Source: Chitinophaga chungangae
GTDB lineage: Bacteria > Bacteroidota > Bacteroidia > Chitinophagales > Chitinophagaceae
Length of the DNA: 64,000 bases
Assembly: GCF_017742215.1 (NCBI RefSeq)
Contig: NZ_JAGHKP010000003.1
Location: forward strand, 368,308 to 432,307
Direction of reading: 5' to 3'
The notes beneath the pieces are model-generated. The model made no database searches. It had not been told where the DNA came from and saw only the letters and a list, made by a program, of their open reading frames with translations. Of the stretch, positions 27,596 to 34,624 are shown piece after piece. Position 1 is the stretch's first letter; each line of letters begins with the position of its first letter. The position numbers and the translations under genes were made by a program.

Positions 27596-28352
27596 TTTCC
27601 GCGATATCCAACACTTTTACGCTATCTTCTTTCCCCGCTTCTTTCACGCCGTCGGTGAGCATCGTCATGCAGAAAGGACAATTGGCCGCTATCACGGAAG
27701 CGCCGGTGGCTACGGCTTCGTGGCCTCTTTCGAAGTTGATGCGCGTTGTACCTTTTTCTTCTTCCTTGAACATCTGCGCGCCGCCCGCGCCGCAGCACAG
27801 GCCTTTGCTTTTGCAACGTTTCATTTCCACGAGATCGGCATCCAGCGTTTCGAGCACGGCGCGGGGCGCTTCGTAGATGCCGTTCGCCCGGCCAAGGTAA
27901 CAGCTGTCGTGGTAAGTGATCTTTTTGCCTTTGAACGATCCGCCTTCTTTTATTTTAATGCGGCCTTCGTCTATCAATTGCTGCAGGAAAGTGGTGTGAT
28001 GGATCACCTCATAACTTCCCCCCAGTTCGGGATATTCGTTTTTGATGGTGTTGAAGCAGTGCGGGCAGGCCGTCACGATCTTTTTCACCCCGTAATTATT
28101 CAGCACCTGGATGTTGTTGTAAGCCATCATCTGGAACAGGAACTCGTTGCCGGCTCTGCGCGCGGGATCGCCGGTGCAGGCTTCTTCCTTGCCCAATACG
28201 GCGAACTGCGTGCCGGTTTTGGTCAGTATCTCCGCGAAAGCCCGGGTGATCTTCTGCGCGCGCTGGTCAAAGCTGCCTGCGCATCCCACCCAGAAGAGCA
28301 CTTCCGGCGTTTCTCCATTGGCAAAATATTCGGCCATTGTTTTGATCTGCAT
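27570..28352 (-). CDS. CCG-domain (HdrB/LutA/GlpC-like) iron-sulfur protein
   Basis: A 260-residue protein with two Cys-rich CCG-type modules: FWVGCAGSFDQRA and EACTGDPARRAGNEFL then ACPHCFNTIKNEYP; and SCYLGRANGIYEAP, CKSKGLCCGAGGAQMF, NCPFCMTML. Such subunits bind a non-cubane or 4Fe-4S cluster and work in electron transfer with a ferredoxin-type partner, as HdrB does with HdrC. The gene starts 11 bases after the HdrC-like gene stops. Together they could link a soluble dehydrogenase (acyl-CoA, lactate or similar) to the quinone pool; the actual donor is not encoded nearby. Confidence 0.9.
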   Translation of the reverse strand: MQIKTMAEYFANGETPEVLFWVGCAGSFDQRAQKITRAFAEILTKTGTQFAVLGKEEACTGDPARRAGNEFLFQMMAYNNIQVLNNYGVKKIVTACPHCFNTIKNEYPELGGSYEVIHHTTFLQQLIDEGRIKIKEGGSFKGKKITYHDSCYLGRANGIYEAPRAVLETLDADLVEMKRCKSKGLCCGAGGAQMFKEEEKGTTRINFERGHEAVATGASVIAANCPFCMTMLTDGVKEAGKEDSVKVLDIAEIIAAEMKE

Positions 28353-28363
28353 ACACTTGTGTT

Positions 28364-29662
28364 TTAACTGTTGATCCAGGCATCACGGTCGTCCGGGCTG
28401 AATTTCCAGGGCGCCATATTGTTTTCTATGTTGGAGAACATCATGTTCCATTCCTGCGGCGCGCTGCTTTCCTCCATAATGAGGTGGCGGCGCATCTGTA
28501 AAATAATATCGAGCGGGTTGATGCTTACCGGGCATTCTTCCACGCAGGCGTTGCAGCTGGTGCAGGCGCGAAGCTCTTCTTCGGTAATGTAACCGCGCAG
28601 CAGCGTTTTGTCGCCCGCTTCGCCGTTTTGCCGGCCGATCTCTTCCGCGCGGTCCCTCGTTTTCATCATGATCAGTCGCGGGGAAAGCGCTTTGCCTGTT
28701 TGCGTGGCAGGGCATGCCGCGGAGCACCGGCCGCATTCCGTGCAGGCAAATGCATCGAGCAGGTTTTTCCAGGTGAGGTCGTGCACGTCTTTGGCGCCGA
28801 ACTTCGGCGGCGTATCGCCGGGGGCCGCATTGGCGGCAAGTTCCGGCTGCATGGCGTACAATACTTCCTGTTGTATCTCGGGCATATTGTCCATTCTGCC
28901 TTTCGGTTTCAGGCGCGTATAATACGCGTTCGGGAAGGCCAGCACGATATGCAGGTGTTTGGAGTACGGAAGATAATCGAGAAAGGCCAGCACGCCGAGG
29001 ATATGCAGCCACCAGGCCGTTCTTTCAATGGTTATAAGGGTTGAATCGGAAAGACCGTTAAAGATGCCCGCAAAGTGCTGTGTGACCCAAAACGGCTGCA
29101 CGGGCACGTAATGCGGCACGCCGCGGCTTTGCAGGATGCCGTCTGCCGTGTTCATGGTGAGGAACAGCGCCATCAGCACGATCTCAGTGATGAGGATGTA
29201 ATTGGCGTCGGACCGCGGCCATCCGTCGAGGTCTTTGCTCAGAAAACGCCTGAGCTTGAGAATGTTGCGGCGAACGAGGAAGATGGCGCAGGAAACGGCC
29301 ACCAGCACCGCCAGTATCTCGAAACAGCCGATCAGTATGCCGTACAGCGGCCCCAGCACGGGCGCGAATATACGATGGGTGCCCGCCACGCCGTCTATGA
29401 TGATCTCCAGTATTTCCAGGTTGATAATGATAAAACCGGCGTAGACGAAAAAGTGCAATACCGCCACCAGCGGGTTACGGAACATCTTTTTCTGACCGAA
29501 TGCAAGCAGTACCAGGTTCTTCCAGCGCAGCGCGGGCTGGTCGCTAAGGTCTATATCCCTTCCCCGCAGGATGTTCCGCCGTATACCCGCCACCCTGCGC
29601 GAGAAGAAGTAAACGGCGGCGACAAGCGCCACCAGGAAAAGCAGTTGAGAAACAATTTGCAT
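28364..29662 (-). CDS. Membrane-bound 4Fe-4S oxidoreductase subunit (HdrC/NarI-like fusion)
   Basis: The ATG at 29662 gives MQIVSQLLFLVALVAAVYFF, a clean membrane start; a longer frame to 29809 adds 49 unlikely residues. The N-terminal ~280 residues hold about five or six membrane helices with a NarI-like heme-binding style. The C-terminal part has two 4Fe-4S sites, CTECGRCSAACPA and CTSCNACVEECPV. This is the fused b-type cytochrome plus HdrC ferredoxin layout found in Bacteroidota and other bacteria. It is transcribed with the CCG-domain partner downstream. Confidence 0.9.
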   Translation of the reverse strand: MQIVSQLLFLVALVAAVYFFSRRVAGIRRNILRGRDIDLSDQPALRWKNLVLLAFGQKKMFRNPLVAVLHFFVYAGFIIINLEILEIIIDGVAGTHRIFAPVLGPLYGILIGCFEILAVLVAVSCAIFLVRRNILKLRRFLSKDLDGWPRSDANYILITEIVLMALFLTMNTADGILQSRGVPHYVPVQPFWVTQHFAGIFNGLSDSTLITIERTAWWLHILGVLAFLDYLPYSKHLHIVLAFPNAYYTRLKPKGRMDNMPEIQQEVLYAMQPELAANAAPGDTPPKFGAKDVHDLTWKNLLDAFACTECGRCSAACPATQTGKALSPRLIMMKTRDRAEEIGRQNGEAGDKTLLRGYITEEELRACTSCNACVEECPVSINPLDIILQMRRHLIMEESSAPQEWNMMFSNIENNMAPWKFSPDDRDAWINS

Positions 29663-29726
29663 ATGCGTGATTTGACCGGTTGTTAGTTGCAATTTATGTA
29701 TTTTTACGGCTGTACAAAATTGAGAT

Positions 29727-30227
29727 ATGGAAAATAGGAACGTTATCCTCACGCAGGAGGCGATCGAAAAGAAGATTGAACGGATTGCGTATGAAATATA
29801 TGAGCACAATTACGACGAGCCTTCTGTAATACTGGCGGGCATTTGGGACCGCGGTTCCATTCTCACGCAAAAGATCGCCGCGCATTTACAACGCATCGCT
29901 CCCTTTACCGTGGAAGTAATGGAAGTGAAGCTGGATAAACAGAAACCGGCGGAAGTGGAGCTTTCCCGCCAGCTGGACTTTACCGGCAAAGTGATCGTGC
30001 TGATTGACGATGTGGCCAATTCAGGCCGCACCATGTTGTATGCGCTCAAACCCTTTTTGCAGTTCCTCCCCAAAAAAATACAAACAGCCGTACTGGTAGA
30101 CCGGAAACATAAATCTTTCCCGCTGTCTGTGGACTTTGTGGGCTACAGCCTCGCCACTACGCTGCAGGACATGGTGATGGTAGACGTTTCCGGCGACGAG
30201 ATCTCTTCAGCCTATCTTACCAATTAA
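29727..30227 (+). CDS. PyrR-like phosphoribosyltransferase
   Basis: A 166-residue type I phosphoribosyltransferase. The PRPP loop is VIVLIDDVANSGRTM (residues ~91-105), preceded by a flexible-loop region and followed by VLVDRKHKSFPLSVDFVG, the pattern of PyrR/hypoxanthine-type enzymes. It may be a uracil or purine salvage enzyme; a PyrR RNA-binding role is possible but not shown. It is divergent from the HdrC-like gene and its stop overlaps the convergent DUF2279 gene by 4 bases. Confidence 0.85.
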   Translation: MENRNVILTQEAIEKKIERIAYEIYEHNYDEPSVILAGIWDRGSILTQKIAAHLQRIAPFTVEVMEVKLDKQKPAEVELSRQLDFTGKVIVLIDDVANSGRTMLYALKPFLQFLPKKIQTAVLVDRKHKSFPLSVDFVGYSLATTLQDMVMVDVSGDEISSAYLTN

Positions 30228-31234
30228 AAATAAAGGGCGTGCATCTTCAGCCGCCCGTTCAGATCCAGCTCCAACGCGGGCGCGGGTATTTTGATCATGT
30301 TCAGTACCTGGAACAGCACTTTCACTCCTTTGTGTTTCGTGCGGATCTTCGTCAGGTCGATATCCGGTGAAAAAATGAGCTGGCGTTTGCGTTTCAGCCG
30401 CGTATAATCGTGTGTAACGCCGTTTTCGTCCGTCCAGAGGTTGACGTAATCGTCGAACATATTATCGGCGCTGTACCCCACGGCAATATTGAGCCAGCGG
30501 GGGAGGCGGCTTTCCGGCATCACGCTGCTGAGGTTCAGGCTGAGCCAGTAGGTTTGCGAGTTATAGTCTTTGAGCGTTCTTTCCGCCCAGGTATGCCCGA
30601 ACTGGTCGGTTGCGCGGGCTTTCAGCACCGGGTCTGCATAACGCGCGGGATAGGACGAGAATTTCAGCTGGAAACGTTGGTTGTTCCAGGCCAGTTCCTG
30701 GCTCATCATCACGGCCACGCCAATGCCGTTGGCGGCCATATCGCCCCAGGACCATCCCCAGTTTTCCGAATGCGCGTCCAGCAGCTCTATCACGCTTTGA
30801 TAGGCCAGACCGCTCATGCCGCCGATCCATATCTGCTGTTTGCGCGGCAACCCGCTCCAGCGCCATATTTCACGGCTGTATTTGGACAACATGTAAGCGC
30901 TGAAAACGTGCCCCGCTTTATCCATCTGCAGCCATTCCCCCGAATCGTTGAAGGTGTGGAAGCTGCGTTGCGAATAACCGCTGTACCAAAAGCGGTTCAG
31001 CACCAGCAGGGAGTTGGTGTACACGGCAGCCGTGGCCCCGCTGAGCGCCCAGATGCGGCCTTTCGCGGGCTGGTCGGGGATGTCGAAAAAACCGGTGTAA
31101 TGCGCGCTGTCCTGCACAACGGGCAACGAATCGCAACGTGTTCCCGCGGAGGCCGGGTGTATACAAAAAAGGCTGCCGGCGAAGCAAATGCCGCCCGCAG
31201 CCTTTTTTAAAAAGACTTTTACCGCTCGGGTCAT
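30224..31234 (-). CDS. DUF2279 family envelope protein
   Basis: A 336-residue protein of the DUF2279 (YfiM-like) family: MDKAGHVFSAYMLSKYSREI, WIGGMSGLAYQSVIELLDAH then GWSWGDMAANGIGVAVMMSQ. The N-terminus (KVFLKKAAGGICFAGSLFCI up to PASA) is a signal peptide. The start codon overlaps the stop of the phosphosugar mutase gene (ATGA). Codons 8-22 form a strong terminator-like hairpin (see separate entry), which is unusual. The family's molecular role is unknown; an outer-membrane location is likely. Confidence 0.85.
   Translation of the reverse strand: MTRAVKVFLKKAAGGICFAGSLFCIHPASAGTRCDSLPVVQDSAHYTGFFDIPDQPAKGRIWALSGATAAVYTNSLLVLNRFWYSGYSQRSFHTFNDSGEWLQMDKAGHVFSAYMLSKYSREIWRWSGLPRKQQIWIGGMSGLAYQSVIELLDAHSENWGWSWGDMAANGIGVAVMMSQELAWNNQRFQLKFSSYPARYADPVLKARATDQFGHTWAERTLKDYNSQTYWLSLNLSSVMPESRLPRWLNIAVGYSADNMFDDYVNLWTDENGVTHDYTRLKRKRQLIFSPDIDLTKIRTKHKGVKVLFQVLNMIKIPAPALELDLNGRLKMHALYF
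31165..31208 (-). terminator. Terminator-like hairpin inside the start of the DUF2279 gene
   Basis: Arms 31165-31176 and 31197-31208 are a perfect 12-bp inverted repeat (AAAAAAGGCTGC with GCAGCCTTTTTT), extended by an inner GGCG/CGCC pairing. On the minus strand it ends in six T. It lies 23 bases after the mutase stop codon but inside signal-peptide codons of the next gene. Confidence 0.75.
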
Positions 31235-32955
31235 CCGAGTTTCATGTCGTGAATAATACTGGCCACTTTCGCGTCCAGCAGCTGTTCCACTCTTTCCGCG
31301 TCTGCCGGGCTTTCCAGCGGTTCGTGCACGGAGAAATAAAATTTGATCTTCGGCTCGGTGCCGGAAGGGCGGGCTGAAATGCGGCTGCCGTCTGCCGTGA
31401 GGAATTGCAGCACGTTGGATTTCGGCAGATCTATCGGCGTTTGTTCGCCGGTAGCCAGCGTGGTGACGTGCGACAGCTGGTAGTCGAATATTTTTACGAT
31501 GGGAGAGCCGTTGATCGTAGCGGGCGGATTTTTCCGGTAAACGCTCATCATTTCGGCGATCTCTTCGGCGCCTTTCATGCCTTTTTTGGTGATGGAAATG
31601 AGCGATTCCTTATAAAAACCGTAACGCACGTAGATGTCTATCAACTGCTCGTAGAGCGTTCTGCCTTCATTTTTCGCATAAGCGGCCATTTCGCAGATCA
31701 TCGCCACGGAAGCGATGGCGTCTTTGTCGCGCACATTATCGCCGATCATGTAACCATACGATTCTTCGCCGCCGCAGATGAATTTTTCAGTGCCTTCCTT
31801 GCGGCGGATCAGGTCTGCGATCCATTTGAAGCCGGTGAGGGTGTTGTAGCAGGTGATATTGTTGGTGGCGGCGAACACGTCTATCAGGTCGCTGGTCACC
31901 ACCGTTTTGCAGATGTAATCGTTGGGCTGCGCCAGGCCTTTGCGTTTGCGGGCCTCCACGATGTAGTTGAACAGCAGCACGGCCGTCTGGTTGCCGTTGA
32001 GCAGTATCCATTTGCCGGTATGGTCTTTCACGGCAATGCCTACACGGTCGGCGTCGGGGTCGGTGCCCAGCAGGATGTCCGCATCCAGCGCGGCGGCCTT
32101 TTTCAGGCCGAGGCTCATGGCTTCGGCTTCTTCGGGATTGGGATACACTACGGTCGGGAAGTTGCCGTCCGGCGTAGCTTGTTCTTCCACGATATGTACA
32201 TTGGTAAAACCAAAACGTTTGAGTATTTCAGGCGCCAGCGTAATGCCCGTGCCATGGATGGGCGTATACACGATCTTCAGGTCGTGCTGTTTGGCCACGA
32301 TCTCGGGGTACACGCTCAGGCTTTTGAGCATGGAGAGGTACGCTTCGTCGATGTCTTTCCCGATGAGGGTGATGTTTTGCTCCCATCCGGTCCATTTTAC
32401 GTCGCCGATACCGCCGATCTTTTCCACTTCGCCGATCACGTTTTTATCGTGCGGGGGCACCAGCTGCGCGCCGTCGTTCCAATAGGCTTTGTAGCCGTTG
32501 TATTCGCGGGGGTTGTGGCTGGCGGTGAGCACGATGCCGCCCTGGCATTGCAGGTGGCGGATGGCGAAAGACAGCTCGGGAGTGGGGCGGAGCGCCTCGA
32601 AAAGGAATACCTTGATGCCGTTGGCGGCCATAACATTGGCGGCTACTTCAGCAAAAAAGCGGCTGTTGTTCCGGCTGTCGTGCGCGATGGCTATTTTCAC
32701 CTCCCCGTCGAAGGATTTTTTCAGGTAATTGGCAAAACCTTGCGTGGCGACGCCTACGGTGTATTTGTTCATCCGGTTGGTGCCTACGCCCATTACGCCG
32801 CGAAGACCGCCGGTGCCGAATTCGAGGTTGCGGTAAAATGCGTCCGTGATCTCGTCGGGGTTTTCTTTGAGGAGTTTCTTTACCGTTGCTACCGTTTCAG
32901 GGTCATAGCCTCCGTTGAGCCATTGCTCTGCTTTGCTGAGAATGTTTGCGTCCAT
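31231..32955 (-). CDS. Phosphoglucomutase/phosphomannomutase (phospho-sugar mutase)
   Basis: Alpha-D-phosphohexomutase that interconverts hexose 1- and 6-phosphates in the cytoplasm. The phosphoserine loop is TASHNPREYNGYK, the metal loop is DPDADRVGIA, the sugar-binding loop is GGEESYGYM and the phosphate-binding end is SRISARPSGTEPKIKFYF. The length of 574 fits the larger phosphoglucomutase-2-like branch common in Bacteroidota. Whether glucose or mannose is preferred cannot be read from the motifs. Confidence 0.95.
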   Translation of the reverse strand: MDANILSKAEQWLNGGYDPETVATVKKLLKENPDEITDAFYRNLEFGTGGLRGVMGVGTNRMNKYTVGVATQGFANYLKKSFDGEVKIAIAHDSRNNSRFFAEVAANVMAANGIKVFLFEALRPTPELSFAIRHLQCQGGIVLTASHNPREYNGYKAYWNDGAQLVPPHDKNVIGEVEKIGGIGDVKWTGWEQNITLIGKDIDEAYLSMLKSLSVYPEIVAKQHDLKIVYTPIHGTGITLAPEILKRFGFTNVHIVEEQATPDGNFPTVVYPNPEEAEAMSLGLKKAAALDADILLGTDPDADRVGIAVKDHTGKWILLNGNQTAVLLFNYIVEARKRKGLAQPNDYICKTVVTSDLIDVFAATNNITCYNTLTGFKWIADLIRRKEGTEKFICGGEESYGYMIGDNVRDKDAIASVAMICEMAAYAKNEGRTLYEQLIDIYVRYGFYKESLISITKKGMKGAEEIAEMMSVYRKNPPATINGSPIVKIFDYQLSHVTTLATGEQTPIDLPKSNVLQFLTADGSRISARPSGTEPKIKFYFSVHEPLESPADAERVEQLLDAKVASIIHDMKLG

Positions 32956-33024
32956 ATGTTGAATTACTTTTTACAGGGCCAGTGATAGGTTCAAATGAAC
33001 TGTAAAATAATGAGAAAAAGGTTT

Positions 33025-33774
33025 TCAGTCAAAATGCTTTGTAATATATTCCAATGCTTCCGCCTGGGTTTTGGCCGCAAATTGGGCGTACCGTTCGTGC
33101 ACGCTCACGATCTCGTCCAGCGCTTCCTTCACCAGCTGCTTGTTTTTCCAGCCTTTCAGGTGGGCGGTCACGGTTTCGAGGCAGCCTTTTTTATAGGCGA
33201 TCTGGCCGATCACGTGCACCAGCGTGTTGCGCACGCGGGCGGTGGTGTCCATTTCAAGGGCCTGGAGCAGCGGTAGCACGTCCTGCGGGTGCGTTCTTCC
33301 CCGCAGCTCGATGCCATGGCAAATTTCACGCCGTATTTCCTTATCAGGGTGGGTAAGATACGTTTGGGCCCAGGCCAGCACAGGCACGGGATTTTTTTCG
33401 CCCATCTTTTTGACCGAGCCGATCACGGCGTTCCGCACGATATGATGCGCGTCTTTCAGACCCGCGTCCATCACGTCCCGCACGGGCCCGAAATCTTTCC
33501 GGCCGATCTCCCCGGCGGCGTTCACGGCGGTCTGCCGCACTTTCGGCTCAGCCGAAACAAACATCTCCGCAATGGTTTTCAGTACTTTCGCCGGTTCCCG
33601 CGCATACAGCCTGCCGAGGGCGAGATAGACGTTTTTGCGGACGTACGTGTCTTCGTCCGCCGCATACCGCAACAGCAGCGCGGCCCGGCCGGCGGCCACT
33701 TCCCCGGCGATCTCCTCTTCCATGCGCTGCGCCATTGCCGTGCGCTCCGCTTTGGGCAGGTCGTAATAAGCCAT
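33025..33774 (-). CDS. HEAT-repeat protein (DNA alkylation repair-like fold)
   Basis: The ATG at 33774 gives MAYYDLPKAERTAMAQRMEE; a longer frame upstream would run into the promoter of the divergent pcm gene. The 249 residues are almost all HEAT helices (KVRQTAVNAAGEIG, HIVRNAVIGSVKKMG, EIRREICHGIELRG, ARVRNTLVHVIGQIA). This matches AlkD-type or general HEAT scaffold proteins. No catalytic Asp/Trp/Tyr set can be assigned with certainty, so base-excision activity is unproven. The gene ends 70 bases past the mutase start, in the same direction. Confidence 0.8.
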   Translation of the reverse strand: MAYYDLPKAERTAMAQRMEEEIAGEVAAGRAALLLRYAADEDTYVRKNVYLALGRLYAREPAKVLKTIAEMFVSAEPKVRQTAVNAAGEIGRKDFGPVRDVMDAGLKDAHHIVRNAVIGSVKKMGEKNPVPVLAWAQTYLTHPDKEIRREICHGIELRGRTHPQDVLPLLQALEMDTTARVRNTLVHVIGQIAYKKGCLETVTAHLKGWKNKQLVKEALDEIVSVHERYAQFAAKTQAEALEYITKHFD

Positions 33775-33815
33775 GCGCTGTTTCGTTTTGAACTTTAAAA
33801 ATCGCCCGTAATGGT

Positions 33816-33823
33816 TATTTTTG
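33816..33823 (+). promoter_or_regulatory. -7 box (TATTTTTG) 5 bases before pcm
   Basis: TATTTTTG matches TAnnTTTG and ends 5 bases before the pcm ATG at 33829, so the transcript should be leaderless or nearly so. A TTTG at 33787-33790 could be the -33 box with a long spacer. Confidence 0.55.
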
Positions 33824-33828
33824 CGCCC

Positions 33829-34485
33829 ATGAGGCGGTACGAAGATAATTATAAGCAAAAAGGATTACGCAGACAATTGGTAGACAACATCAGGCAGAAA
33901 GGTATTACGGACGAAAACGTACTGGCAGCCATCAACAACATCCCCCGGCATTATTTCCTGGATACGGCTTTTGAAGGGATCGCCTATGAAGACAGGGCTT
34001 TCCCGATCGGGGAGGGGCAAACCATTTCGCAGCCCTACACAGTGGCATACCAAACGCAGTTGCTGGAAGTAAAACCATTTGAGAAGATCCTTGAGATCGG
34101 CACGGGAAGCGCCTACCAGGCCTGCGTCCTGGGCGAGCTGAAAGCGAATGTCTATACCATCGAGCGGCAGAAAAAACTGTTCGACCTGGTAAAACTATTC
34201 CCGTTCAAGGCCAAATACCCGACCCTCCGGTTTTTTTATGGAGACGGTTATGAAGGCCTTCCTACCTATGCTCCTTTCGACAAGGTGCTGGTTACCGCAG
34301 CGGCGCCGCAGATCCCCGAGAAGCTGCTCAAACAGCTGAAGATCGGCGGTAAAATGGTGATCCCCGTGGGCGGCGGCGATGTACAGCGGATGTTGCGCAT
34401 CACCAAAACCGGCGAAGACGAATTCGAACAGGAGATCTTCGACGATTTTTCGTTCGTGCCCATGCTGACGGGCAAAAAAGGATAG
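33829..34485 (+). CDS. pcm: Protein-L-isoaspartate O-methyltransferase
   Basis: Repair enzyme that methylates isoaspartyl residues with S-adenosylmethionine. The start at 33829 (MRRYEDNYKQKGLRRQLVDN) is preferred over the one at 33811, which would lie inside the promoter. Motifs: IGEGQTISQPYTVAY (substrate loop), ILEIGTGSAYQACVLGEL (SAM motif I), VYTIERQKKLFD, DKVLVTAAAPQIP and GGKMVIPVG. The length of 218 is typical. Divergent from the HEAT-repeat gene. Confidence 0.95.
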   Translation: MRRYEDNYKQKGLRRQLVDNIRQKGITDENVLAAINNIPRHYFLDTAFEGIAYEDRAFPIGEGQTISQPYTVAYQTQLLEVKPFEKILEIGTGSAYQACVLGELKANVYTIERQKKLFDLVKLFPFKAKYPTLRFFYGDGYEGLPTYAPFDKVLVTAAAPQIPEKLLKQLKIGGKMVIPVGGGDVQRMLRITKTGEDEFEQEIFDDFSFVPMLTGKKG

Positions 34486-34560
34486 AACGTATTTCTCTCT
34501 GCCTTCACTCGTATATCGATCCTATAACGATCCCGTTTTTGAAAGGGGCAAGATAACATT

Positions 34561-34593
34561 AGAAAAGCCGCCCCGGGTCTCCGGAAGCGGCTT
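34561..34593 (-). terminator. Intrinsic terminator after the TonB-type receptor
   Basis: A 7-bp outer stem (34565-34571 with 34587-34593) and an inner CCGG/CCGG stem are followed on the minus strand by TTTTCT. It lies 32 bases past the receptor stop. Confidence 0.75.
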
Positions 34594-34624
34594 GTTCTCA
34601 CTAAGATAGGGAATTAATCTCGTA

